From Rhodospirillales bacterium (lineage in GTDB: Bacteria > Pseudomonadota > Alphaproteobacteria > Rhodospirillales > UBA2165), in NCBI GenBank assembly GCA_012960465.1, contig DUBF01000148.1, positions 18,032-82,031 on the forward strand: a stretch of 64,000 bases of DNA. The letters are read 5' to 3'. Positions 7,810-16,577 of this stretch are shown here, in pieces (the stretch's first letter is position 1; each line of letters starts with the position of its first letter). Under the pieces are notes generated by a model that searched no databases, was not told the DNA's origin, and worked only from the letters and a program-made list of their open reading frames with translations. The translations under genes and the position numbers were made by a program.

Positions 7810-8832
7810 TTAACTTTTTTTTGTTACAGTAGCTTCCTCGAAGGTCGCCATACCATTATGGCAGGCAACTGCGCTACGCAAAATTCCGACAGCTAAAGCT
7901 GCTCCTGACCCCTCACCAAGCCGCATACCGAAATCAAACAATGGTATTTTATTAATTTTTTCAAGGAGATGTCGATGGCCGGGCTCGGCTGAGACATGTG
8001 CTACCATACAATGATCTAATGCATAAGCATCTAATGAATGTAATGTGGCGGCCGCGGCACAAGTAACATACCCATCTAACAAAACAGGTATTCGCGAAAG
8101 GCGTGCAGCTATAATAGCACCGCATATTGCGGCCATTTCGCGGCCACCCAGGCAACGCAATATTTCAAGGCCATCTACTAGAACGGCCTTATGCAGTATA
8201 ACGCTTTCTCTTACGATTCTTATTTTATTATCGAGCTCTTTACCTTCTATGCCAGTACCAGGTCCGACCCAATCAGCAGCTTCGCCGCCATAAAGTGCAT
8301 GGCAAATTGCTGCTGAGGCAGTTGTATTACCTATACCCATTTCTCCGATACATAGAACATCTACTCCCACATCTGGACCGGACATTCCAAAAGCTACAGC
8401 TTCGGCGCAATCTCCATCATCCATCGCCGGTTCTCGAGAGAAGTCACGGGTTGGGATTTCAAGAGCTGCTTCCATCACCTTGAGCTCGATATCAAAAACT
8501 TTACAAATTTGATTTATGGCAGCTCCCCCATTTTGGAAATTTGATATCATTTGTTGATTTACTTCTGGTGGAAAAGCAGAAACATTTTGTGACGTTATAC
8601 CATGCGAGCCGGCAAAAATAATGGTTCTTGGTAAATTAATTTGTGCGGGATGTTTACCTTGCCATCCAGCCAACCATTCAGCTATTTCTTCTAGTCGCCC
8701 CAGGGAGCCTTTTGGTTTGGTGAGTTGAGGTTCTCGTAATCGGGCTGCTGCCATGGCTTCCTCATCTGGTCCCGGGAAACTTTGAGTTAATTCTCTAATT
8801 GCATCTAACGTTGTGACAGGGTTTTTTTCCAT
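7810..8832 (-). CDS. cobT: Nicotinate-nucleotide:dimethylbenzimidazole phosphoribosyltransferase
   Basis: A 340-residue cytosolic enzyme that makes alpha-ribazole phosphate from nicotinate mononucleotide and the lower-ligand base. Diagnostic segments are LTKPKGSLGRLE near residue 40, GEMGIGNTTASAAI in the middle, and the C-terminal FGMRLGEGSGAALA, whose Glu is the catalytic base in the Salmonella enzyme. The length is typical. It is divergent from cobS across a 111-base gap, so the two lower-ligand steps may share a control region. It must not be confused with the cobaltochelatase subunit also called CobT. Confidence 0.95.
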   Translation of the reverse strand: MEKNPVTTLDAIRELTQSFPGPDEEAMAAARLREPQLTKPKGSLGRLEEIAEWLAGWQGKHPAQINLPRTIIFAGSHGITSQNVSAFPPEVNQQMISNFQNGGAAINQICKVFDIELKVMEAALEIPTRDFSREPAMDDGDCAEAVAFGMSGPDVGVDVLCIGEMGIGNTTASAAICHALYGGEAADWVGPGTGIEGKELDNKIRIVRESVILHKAVLVDGLEILRCLGGREMAAICGAIIAARLSRIPVLLDGYVTCAAAATLHSLDAYALDHCMVAHVSAEPGHRHLLEKINKIPLFDFGMRLGEGSGAALAVGILRSAVACHNGMATFEEATVTKKS

Positions 8833-8943
8833 TACGTATTTCCGTCGTATTTAGAAATTGTTTGAGTATATTAAACTAGAATCATAACGTGTCATATAAC
8901 GCGGATAGGATGTGCGAAAGCAATTTTTTTTAAGGGGCTTACT

Positions 8944-9837
8944 TTGGCTAAAAAAAAAGAAAATACTGATAATCAAGATGATCGTGATGTAAGTGTATCG
9001 CAAGAAAAAATTCTTGACGAAGAATTAGCAGATAATTCTGATTTAATAGGGCGAATAAAATATAACGTAAACAAACAGGGCTGGTTTTCGGATCTAAAAA
9101 TCTGTTTTTGCGTATTAACACGACTGCCTGTGTACATAGGTATCTCGCCCGAAGATTTCTCTATTTCTAACGCATCTAGGTTTTTCCCTATTGTTGGGGC
9201 TTTTATCGGTTTATTAGCATCTGTAGTTTTATGGATTGGCAGTTGGTTTGGGTTTTCACCGAATCTGCTGGCATTATTTGCTTTACTTACAATCACGCTT
9301 GTAACTGGAGCACTGCATGAGGATGGATTGGCGGATACGTTTGATGGTCTTGGTGGTGGGATAACGCGAGATCAGAAACTAAAAATTATGCGCGATAGTC
9401 AAATAGGAAGCTATGGTGTAATGGCCTTGCTTTTTAGTTTTGGTTTACGCTGGGCTGCATATGCCGAAATAACTGAACTAGGGTTTAGTATTATATTGTC
9501 TGCGTTAATTGCTACTGCAGCTGGTTCGCGTGCGGCTTTACCAGTCATTATGCATTTAATTCCGGTTGCTCGTGAGGATGGTTTGAGTGCTAGTGCTGGC
9601 AAGCCGAGCCTTGATCGTGCCATTACAGCTTTATTAATTGGTATAGGTTGTCTGCTGTTTTTATTAGGCTTTAGAGTTAGTATCGTCGCTTTGGGTATGT
9701 CCATCTTGGTTGCTAGCCTTTTCGTCTATTTTGTAGCAACCCGCATAGGAGGTCAAACTGGCGATGTTTTAGGTGCAGCTCAACAGATAACCGAGATAAC
9801 AATATTATTGGCAATTATTATGGTAGGTATGGAATGA
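8944..9837 (+). CDS. cobS: Adenosylcobinamide-GDP ribazoletransferase
   Basis: A 297-residue polytopic membrane enzyme (also CobV) that joins adenosylcobinamide-GDP with alpha-ribazole or its phosphate. The signature GALHEDGLADTFDGLGGG and KIMRDSQIGSYGV lie around residues 120-160. The first 45 residues are charged and Lys/Asp rich, an extension beyond the usual CobS start. The real start could therefore be internal, although the TTG at 8944 has an AAGGGG ribosome site. It overlaps cobC by four bases (ATGA), so the two are translationally coupled. Confidence 0.93.
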   Translation: MAKKKENTDNQDDRDVSVSQEKILDEELADNSDLIGRIKYNVNKQGWFSDLKICFCVLTRLPVYIGISPEDFSISNASRFFPIVGAFIGLLASVVLWIGSWFGFSPNLLALFALLTITLVTGALHEDGLADTFDGLGGGITRDQKLKIMRDSQIGSYGVMALLFSFGLRWAAYAEITELGFSIILSALIATAAGSRAALPVIMHLIPVAREDGLSASAGKPSLDRAITALLIGIGCLLFLLGFRVSIVALGMSILVASLFVYFVATRIGGQTGDVLGAAQQITEITILLAIIMVGME

Positions 9838-10415
9838 CTTCAACGCGTTGGTGGTGGGTGCGTCACGCCCCCTCTGCGGGGCTACCTGGGATCATTCATG
9901 GTCAAGATGATGTTGATGCTGACCTTACTGACCACACGGCAATTGAGGACCGTATAGCTATGTTGCCAAAAGACGCAGTTTGGTTGACGAGTGGATTGCC
10001 TAGAACTGTGCAAACAGCAGTAGCGCTAGGGGCAGCCAACTGTCGAATAGTAACGGAGTTAATGGAGCAAGATTTTGGCGATTGGAATGGCAAAAGTTGG
10101 AGCGATCTTAGAGATAATCAAACTCGAAATTTCTGGATGAATTTTGCAACCGAGGCACCGCCTGGCGGCGAGAGTTTTGTGCATATGATGGACAGAGTTT
10201 CGCATACCATAGCAGAACTATCTTTGGAATACGAAGGTCGAGATATCATAGCAGTCGCACATGCTGGTACAATTCGTGCAGCCTTAACAATGGCATTGAA
10301 TTTATTCGCAAAATCAGCTTTAACCTTTCAATTGGATAATTTATCAATTACCGAGATTGAGAATATTCCCGGTGGCGACTTGAGAGCTTGGTGTGTTCAC
10401 GGAATTAATCGCTAA
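9834..10415 (+). CDS. cobC: Histidine phosphatase, probable alpha-ribazole phosphatase
   Basis: A 193-residue histidine-phosphatase protein. The catalytic phospho-His lies in WWVRHAPS (Arg10, His11), and the second active-site His is in AVAHAGTIRA near residue 144. In the Salmonella scheme CobC removes phosphate from alpha-ribazole phosphate or from the cobalamin phosphate product. The four-base overlap with cobS supports this role over a general phosphatase. The length fits. A 203-base non-coding gap follows. Confidence 0.85.
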   Translation: MTSTRWWWVRHAPSAGLPGIIHGQDDVDADLTDHTAIEDRIAMLPKDAVWLTSGLPRTVQTAVALGAANCRIVTELMEQDFGDWNGKSWSDLRDNQTRNFWMNFATEAPPGGESFVHMMDRVSHTIAELSLEYEGRDIIAVAHAGTIRAALTMALNLFAKSALTFQLDNLSITEIENIPGGDLRAWCVHGINR

Positions 10416-10526
10416 TCGATTATTAGTATTCCAACATCTAAATGCTAGCCTTATCGGAGCTCCGACAGCATAATACGGATCGTAGATTTGGGTGCTTCAG
10501 GCTCTGTTAATTTTGATGTTAGGGAT

Positions 10527-10545
10527 CTTGGGGAAAAATCCCAAG
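10527..10545 (+). other. Stem-loop in the cobC-cobU gap
   Basis: CTTGGG (10527-10532) and CCCAAG (10540-10545) form a perfect six-pair stem with a 7-base A-rich loop. No T-run follows, so it is not a classical terminator. The gap (10416-10618) shows no cobalamin riboswitch core; I see no other feature in it. Confidence 0.35.
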
Positions 10546-10618
10546 TAAGTTAGTTATGGTAGTGTGTCATCATTTAGAGCTCTTATGAAAAATATATCGA
10601 GAAGATATTCTCGTTTAA

Positions 10619-11164
10619 ATGGCTGCGTTTGTCATGGGTGAACCTTTAAACTTAAAACAGTCCGGTTTTACCCTAGTACTTGGGGGCCAGCGTTCGGGCA
10701 AAAGTTTTTTTGCTGAGCAACTTATCGAAAAGGTTGGTGGAGGAATTTATGTAGCCACCTCTGAATCCCATGATGGTGAAATGGCATCGCGGATATTAAT
10801 CCATCAGGAACGCCGGGGTGATTTGTGGCAAACCATTGAGGAACCAATATTATTAGTCCAGACGCTCTTATCTTTAAAAGGCCGCCGGAAGCCTGTTTTA
10901 GTAGATTGTTTGACGTTGTGGTTAACAAATATAATGTTACTTAATAAGAATATTGAGACAGAAATAGACGATTTGTGTGCATTGGCTGAGAATATAGATT
11001 TTCCCGTTGTTTTTGTTTCTAATGAGGTTGGTCAAGGAATTATACCAGATAACGCTTTAGCGCGACAATTTGCCGATTGGGCTGGTAAAATGAACCAGAA
11101 GATTGCTACTGTTTCTGATAATGTTATTTTTATGACCGCGGGAATTTCTCAAATACTAAAATAA
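10619..11164 (+). CDS. cobU: Adenosylcobinamide kinase / adenosylcobinamide-phosphate guanylyltransferase
   Basis: A 181-residue bifunctional enzyme (also CobP) that phosphorylates adenosylcobinamide and transfers GMP to it. The family P-loop LGGQRSGKS is at about residues 21-29. The C-terminal VSNEVGQGIIPDN segment is also diagnostic, and the length is standard. No strong ribosome site precedes the ATG at 10619; an in-frame ATG at 10634 is possible. It heads a plus-strand series with cobW nine bases downstream, then cobN, cobO and cobQ. Confidence 0.93.
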   Translation: MAAFVMGEPLNLKQSGFTLVLGGQRSGKSFFAEQLIEKVGGGIYVATSESHDGEMASRILIHQERRGDLWQTIEEPILLVQTLLSLKGRRKPVLVDCLTLWLTNIMLLNKNIETEIDDLCALAENIDFPVVFVSNEVGQGIIPDNALARQFADWAGKMNQKIATVSDNVIFMTAGISQILK

Positions 11165-11173
11165 GGAATAATA

Positions 11174-12208
11174 ATGGCTTTAGAGACTAAAGTACCTGTT
11201 ACTGTGATAACTGGCTTTTTAGGGGCGGGGAAAACTAGTTTGATCCGCCATATGTTGGAGAATGCTGGTAGCAAGAAACTAGCTTTAATCATTAATGAAT
11301 TTGGTGATCTTGGTATTGATGGTGATATTCTAAAAGGTTGTGGTGACGAGACTTGTTCTGAAGAGGATGTTTTGGAGCTGACGAATGGCTGTATCTGTTG
11401 TACCGTTGCCGATGATTTTATACCAACCCTTGAAAAGTTGTTAAATCGGGAGGAACGTCCAGATCAAATCGTGATTGAAACCTCTGGTTTAGCGTTGCCC
11501 AAGCCTCTTATAAAGGCGTTCCAATGGCCAGAGATCCGATCTCGGACAACCGTCGATGGAGTGATTACTGTTGTTGATGGGCCAGCTGTAAACTCTGGAT
11601 TGTTTGCTAATGACCCTGATTTAATTAAAAAGCAACGAGAAGCTGACCCATCGCTAGACCATGAGAACCCTTTAGAAGAAGTTTTCAACGACCAGTTAGC
11701 TTGTGCGGACATGGTGATTGTAAGCAAGTCTGACATGCTTGATGAAAAAAATTTAACAGATGTTTTAACACTTATAAATAAAAATTCTAGAACTTCGGTA
11801 GAAGCCATTCCTGTGGTTCATGGCCGACTTGATCCAAAAGTAATATTGGGTGTTGGGGCCGCTGTCGAAGATGAGGTGGATACTCGACCGTCCTGCCACG
11901 ATGACGAAGAAGATCATGAGCATGATGACTTTGATACTATTACGGTCAACATTTCTGCAGCATGCGTACCCATCGATACTGTTAATCGAGTTAAACTTGC
12001 TCTTGATCAAGAGGGGGTTCTTCGGATTAAAGGTGTTACAGAAATCCGGGGTAAGGAAGCCCGGTTGGTAATCCAGGGTGTTGGTGGTCGTGTTGATTAT
12101 TATTATGATCGACCATGGAACTTGAGCGAAAGCCGTAATAGTCAATTAGTTGTTATTGGATTAAAAGGTTTTGACTGTGATGCCGTCGAAACAATTCTGA
12201 AGAACTAA
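11174..12208 (+). CDS. cobW: CobW GTPase (COG0523 metallochaperone family)
   Basis: A 344-residue G3E-family GTPase. It has the P-loop VITGFLGAGKTS (residues 8-19), the metal-binding motif NGCICCT (CxCC, about residues 73-79), NEFGDLGID, the base-recognition VSKSDML, and the CobW C-terminal domain. A short acidic/His segment with HDDEEDHEHDD lies between the two domains (about residues 235-246) and may bind metal. CobW proteins are thought to deliver cobalt for late cobalt insertion. The gene is placed directly before cobN, with eight bases between them, exactly the classical arrangement. Confidence 0.95.
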   Translation: MALETKVPVTVITGFLGAGKTSLIRHMLENAGSKKLALIINEFGDLGIDGDILKGCGDETCSEEDVLELTNGCICCTVADDFIPTLEKLLNREERPDQIVIETSGLALPKPLIKAFQWPEIRSRTTVDGVITVVDGPAVNSGLFANDPDLIKKQREADPSLDHENPLEEVFNDQLACADMVIVSKSDMLDEKNLTDVLTLINKNSRTSVEAIPVVHGRLDPKVILGVGAAVEDEVDTRPSCHDDEEDHEHDDFDTITVNISAACVPIDTVNRVKLALDQEGVLRIKGVTEIRGKEARLVIQGVGGRVDYYYDRPWNLSESRNSQLVVIGLKGFDCDAVETILKN

Positions 12209-12216
12209 GAGGTAGT

Positions 12217-15200
12217 ATGCATCTACTTGTCACCCAACCTGGAGAAATTAATGACGGTGGCCAGGCAGTGGACCTTGGACAATCGTCTGGCGACATTATA
12301 TTTTTGTCGTCAGCAGCCAGCGATTTAGCAATATTAGCTGAACAGCATAAAACGTATAACTATCCGACTCTTAGGCTCGCTAATTTAATGCAGCTTAGCC
12401 ATAACATGTCGGTGGACTTGTATATAGAGAATACAATTATTGGGGCTAAGATAGTAATTATTCGGTTACTTGGGGGGCTGGGTTATTGGTCTTACGGGAT
12501 TGAACAAATCAGGATTACATGTCTGAAGTATCATATAAAATTTGCCGTTGTACCGGGTGATGCCGCTCCAGATCCAGAATTAATAGAACAATCTACTTTG
12601 GAGCCTGAGGCCTGCCATCGAATATGGCAGTATTGTGTGCAAAGTGGGCCAGATAATATTCGCAGTCTATTGGATTATTCAAGTTCATTAATTGGCAAAG
12701 AAGTTATGTGGCGTGAACCTGTGTCGTTATTACATTCTGGTGTGTATTGGCCTTTAATCTCTAATCCGGACTTAGCACAAATCAGTGATAAATGGGTTAA
12801 AGAGTATCCCGTGGTTGCAATTGTATTTTATCGTTCTCTCCTGCAAACTTCCGATCTTGATCCTATAGATGTATTGATCGAACGGCTACAGTCTCAGAAT
12901 ATTAATCCCCTGCCCATTTTTGTTGGAAGTTTGAAAGATCTTATTTCCGCAGAGATCGTTAGAAAGCTGATCAAAGAAACGCGCCCTGCTGTTATTTTAA
13001 ATTGTACTGGTTTTGCAGTGTCTTCACCGGGTAGTGCTATCTTCGATACGCCCTTCCTCCTGGCTAATTGTCCTGTTTTTCAAGTTATACTATCGGGAGG
13101 GACATTTACAGAGTGGCAGGAAGGCACGCGCGGCTTGTCGCCAAAAGATCTCGCGATGAATGTAGCTCTCCCTGAGGTCGATGGACGCCTCATAACACGA
13201 GCAATCTCGTTTAAAAAATCGCAGAAATTTGATAAATCAACGGAAGTTACGGTTATTAAACATGAGGCAGTTCAGTCACGTATAGATTTTGTGGTAGCGC
13301 TTGCTGCATCTTGGGCACGTTTGCGTTCTGTTAAAGTTGCTGAGAAGCGGATAGCTTTAGTCGTAGCAAATTACCCAAATAAAGATGGTCGCCTTGGCAA
13401 TGGAGTGGGACTTGATACGCCAACCAGTATTGGCGTTGCTCTCGAACGTATGATTAAGGAAGGTTATACGCTTGGTCCAAATGTGCCTACCACAAGTAAA
13501 GAAATAATGGGTCGATTGATGGCGGGGCCAACAAATGCCGCGGGTAAGCGGATCGGAGGCGAGTTATTCTCTTTGGTTGATTACCAAAATTTCTATAAAA
13601 CGCTGCCCACGCCTGTTCAAGGTGATATATTGAAGCGCTGGGGTAAGCCAAACGATGATCCTTTTTTCTCAAACGGGAACTTTATTTTGCCTGCACATAT
13701 TTTCGGCAATGTTATATTAGCTGTGCAGCCGGCACGTGGCTACAATATTGATCCTACATCATCCTATCATGATCCTGATCTAGTACCACCTCATGGTTAT
13801 CTCGCATTTTATGCTTGGTTGCGTAACAAAATGAATATCCATGCAATAGTTCATTTTGGTAAACATGGAAACCTTGAATGGTTGCCCGGAAAGGCATTAA
13901 TGCTGGATAATACCTGCTATCCGGAAATTGTTTTAGGACCGGTACCTCATCTGTATCCTTTTATCGTCAATGACCCTGGTGAAGGTACTCAGGCAAAGCG
14001 GAGATCGGGAGCCATTATAATTGATCACTTAACTCCTCCTTTAACGCGAGCCGAAAGTTACGGACCCTTGAGAGATTTAGAGCAACTGATTGATGAGTAT
14101 TACCAAGCTACCGGTATGGATCCGCGGAGGCTCCAAATATTAGGTGAAGAAATTCTCGTTCTTAGTCGTAGCATTGGCCTTGATAAAGATATTGGGATTA
14201 AGAATTCAGATGGTGAGAATGTCGCTTTATCAAAGATAGATAATTATCTCTGCGAGTTGAAGGAAATGCAGATTAGAGATGGTCTTCATATTTTTGGAAA
14301 CTCACCAACTGGTATTCAAAAGACCGACCTTATGATAGCACTTACTAGGTTGCAGCGCGGGAGTGGTAAGGGTGCGGAGGCCTCGATTATTCGTGCCTTG
14401 GCTAAAGATTTGGAGATTAAAGACTTTGACCCGCTTGATTGTGAAATGGGTAACGTTTGGCTGGCTGTTAGACCCAAGGAACTAAAGCGTTATGGGGGAG
14501 TGTGGCGTAGCAATGGGGATACTGTAGAACGCCTTGAAATGTTGGCACAGAGTATTCTTATAGGAGAGGTTAATCCAAAACGACACTGGAAAAGGACAAA
14601 TGCAGTAATCGAATTTATTCAACAAACCCTCGATCCAATTATTTCTGATTGTGGCGAGCAAGAATTGTCTGGTTTGATGAAAGGGCTGGCAGGCTGTTTT
14701 GTAGAACCGGGAAGCAGCGGAGCACCAACTCGAGGGCGTTTGGACGTTTTGCCAACAGGTAAAAATTTTTTTTCCATTGACGTTCGAGCTGTTCCGACAC
14801 CATCAGCTTGGAAGCTTGGTTGGAAATCTGCTACGTTATTGATCGAGCGCCACTTCCAAGAAAACGGCGAATATCCTAGGCGTTTGGCTATAAGTGCATG
14901 GGGGACAGCTAATATGCGCACCGGGGGTGATGATATTGCTCAGGCATTAGCCCTAATGGGTGTTCAGCCTGTTTGGGATAAGCAGGCCAATCGAATTACC
15001 GGCTTTGAGGTAATGCCGCTGACGGTTCTCGGGCGGCCTCGCGTCGATGTTATATTCAGGATTTCTGGGTTTTTCCGAGATGCGTTTCCTGCACAAGTCG
15101 ATTTATTAGACTCGGCTGTACGCGCAGTCGCTGCGCAAGATGAGTCAGAATATGATAATCCTCTAGCCGCACAGACAAAAAAAGATTCAGCACTGTTAGT

Positions 15201-15957
15201 TGCAGGCGGTTCAGACGCTGATGATGCGTTACGCCGTGCAAGTTTTCGTATATTTGGTTCTAAACCAGGGGCGTATGGCGCAGGCCTGCAAACCCTAATT
15301 GACGAGCGCTGTTGGGAGAGTGATGAAGATCTTATGCGAGCTTATGTGGCATGGGGTAGCTACGCCTATGGTGATGGTGCAGAGGGAAAGGCTGAGAAAA
15401 GCTTGTTCGAGGCGCGGCTCAAGGGTGTGGAAGTAGTTGTTCATAATCAAGATAATCGTGAACACGATCTTTTGGATAGTGATGACTACTATCAATTTGA
15501 AGGAGGTATAACAGCAGCAGTTCGAGAACTTTCTGGTCAACAGCCGACCATTTATCACAATGATCATTCAAGACCAGAGTTTCCAAAAATCCGCACGCTT
15601 GAGGAAGAAATTGGCCGCGTAGTTCGGGCGAGAGCTGCTAACCCAAAGTGGATAGAAGGCGTGATGCGGCACGGTTATAAAGGAGCCTTTGAGATGGCGG
15701 CAACGGTTGACTATCTATTTTCTTTTGCGGTGACGGCTCAAGTTGTAGATCATCATCACTTTGATCAATTATTTGATGCTTATATATTGAATGAGCGTGT
15801 GTGCAGTTTTATCGAAGAATATAACACCCCGGCGTTGCGTGAAATTGTCGAACGTTTTGCTGAAGCCATTGAAAGAGGTGTTTGGCACCCGCGATCTAAC
15901 AGGGTGGGAGACATTTTAGCTCAATTAAAAAGTAAAAATTCAGGGGAACTTGTATGA
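12217..15957 (+). CDS. cobN: Cobaltochelatase subunit CobN
   Basis: A 1246-residue large subunit of the ATP-dependent, aerobic-type cobaltochelatase, which inserts Co2+ into hydrogenobyrinic acid a,c-diamide. Family segments include ANYPNKDGRLGNGVGLDTP, GHYNIDP-like RGYNIDP, VHFGKHGNLEWLPGK near residue 550, and GSKPGAYGAG in the C-terminal third. The length is normal and the frame is intact. It follows cobW and overlaps cobO by four bases (ATGA). The partner AAA+ subunits CobS and CobT of the chelatase are not in this window and would have to lie elsewhere. Confidence 0.96.
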   Translation: MHLLVTQPGEINDGGQAVDLGQSSGDIIFLSSAASDLAILAEQHKTYNYPTLRLANLMQLSHNMSVDLYIENTIIGAKIVIIRLLGGLGYWSYGIEQIRITCLKYHIKFAVVPGDAAPDPELIEQSTLEPEACHRIWQYCVQSGPDNIRSLLDYSSSLIGKEVMWREPVSLLHSGVYWPLISNPDLAQISDKWVKEYPVVAIVFYRSLLQTSDLDPIDVLIERLQSQNINPLPIFVGSLKDLISAEIVRKLIKETRPAVILNCTGFAVSSPGSAIFDTPFLLANCPVFQVILSGGTFTEWQEGTRGLSPKDLAMNVALPEVDGRLITRAISFKKSQKFDKSTEVTVIKHEAVQSRIDFVVALAASWARLRSVKVAEKRIALVVANYPNKDGRLGNGVGLDTPTSIGVALERMIKEGYTLGPNVPTTSKEIMGRLMAGPTNAAGKRIGGELFSLVDYQNFYKTLPTPVQGDILKRWGKPNDDPFFSNGNFILPAHIFGNVILAVQPARGYNIDPTSSYHDPDLVPPHGYLAFYAWLRNKMNIHAIVHFGKHGNLEWLPGKALMLDNTCYPEIVLGPVPHLYPFIVNDPGEGTQAKRRSGAIIIDHLTPPLTRAESYGPLRDLEQLIDEYYQATGMDPRRLQILGEEILVLSRSIGLDKDIGIKNSDGENVALSKIDNYLCELKEMQIRDGLHIFGNSPTGIQKTDLMIALTRLQRGSGKGAEASIIRALAKDLEIKDFDPLDCEMGNVWLAVRPKELKRYGGVWRSNGDTVERLEMLAQSILIGEVNPKRHWKRTNAVIEFIQQTLDPIISDCGEQELSGLMKGLAGCFVEPGSSGAPTRGRLDVLPTGKNFFSIDVRAVPTPSAWKLGWKSATLLIERHFQENGEYPRRLAISAWGTANMRTGGDDIAQALALMGVQPVWDKQANRITGFEVMPLTVLGRPRVDVIFRISGFFRDAFPAQVDLLDSAVRAVAAQDESEYDNPLAAQTKKDSALLVAGGSDADDALRRASFRIFGSKPGAYGAGLQTLIDERCWESDEDLMRAYVAWGSYAYGDGAEGKAEKSLFEARLKGVEVVVHNQDNREHDLLDSDDYYQFEGGITAAVRELSGQQPTIYHNDHSRPEFPKIRTLEEEIGRVVRARAANPKWIEGVMRHGYKGAFEMAATVDYLFSFAVTAQVVDHHHFDQLFDAYILNERVCSFIEEYNTPALREIVERFAEAIERGVWHPRSNRVGDILAQLKSKNSGELV

Positions 15958-16574
15958 GTATTGAATTATCTGAAGAAGAAATAAATCAACGAGCTAATGA
16001 AAAACGCCGTAAGCACAAGGCGGCAAAAGATAAACTACTAGCAACTAAAACTAAAGAGGGTGGTCTACTGGTCGTCCACACGGGCAAAGGTAAAGGTAAA
16101 ACGACCGCCGCTATGGGGATCGTGGCCCGTTGTATTGGCCATGGGGAAAAAGTTGGTATTGTACAGTTTGTTAAAGGCAAGTGGGAAACAGGAGAGCGAG
16201 TTGTTCTCGAGGCTTTTCCAGAACTCGTAAATATTACGGCAATGGGAGAAGGTTTTACATGGGAGACACAAGATCGGGCTCGAGATATTAAAGCGGCAAA
16301 TGCAGCCTGGGCTCGCTCAAAGGAAATGATTGAAGACCCCGAATTTTTCTTGGTGCTTTTGGATGAGATTAACATCGTGTTGCGCAATAATTATATCGAC
16401 ATTGAAGAAGTAGTTGAATATTTAAAAAATAAACCAAATGACAAACATGTGATTTGTACAGGTCGCAATGCTAAGTTGGAATTAATTGAAGTGGCTGATT
16501 TGGTGACTGAGATGACCGAAATAAAACATCATTTTCGTGATGGATACAAAGCGCAGGCTGGAATAGAGTTTTAA
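15954..16574 (+). CDS. cobO: Cob(I)yrinic acid a,c-diamide adenosyltransferase (CobO/BtuR type)
   Basis: A 206-residue ATP:corrinoid adenosyltransferase. It has the CobO P-loop HTGKGKGKTTAAMG (about residues 42-55), VQFVKGKWETGE, the LVLLDEIN Walker-B-like strand and VICTGRNA. A Lys/Arg-rich N-terminal tail of about 35 residues is normal for the family. It attaches the adenosyl upper ligand after cobalt insertion. Its start overlaps the cobN stop, and cobQ starts three bases after its own stop, so all three are co-translated. Confidence 0.95.
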   Translation: MSIELSEEEINQRANEKRRKHKAAKDKLLATKTKEGGLLVVHTGKGKGKTTAAMGIVARCIGHGEKVGIVQFVKGKWETGERVVLEAFPELVNITAMGEGFTWETQDRARDIKAANAAWARSKEMIEDPEFFLVLLDEINIVLRNNYIDIEEVVEYLKNKPNDKHVICTGRNAKLELIEVADLVTEMTEIKHHFRDGYKAQAGIEF

Positions 16575-16577
16575 TTT

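Noticed and set aside
10416-10618. Possible second cobalamin riboswitch before cobU
   Set aside because: The gap has a stem-loop but lacks the conserved core with CCCGCAACTGT and the B12 box.
11850-12071. Overlapping frame inside cobW on the plus strand
   Set aside because: It is an out-of-frame shadow of the acidic/His segment and C-terminal domain of cobW with no start signal.
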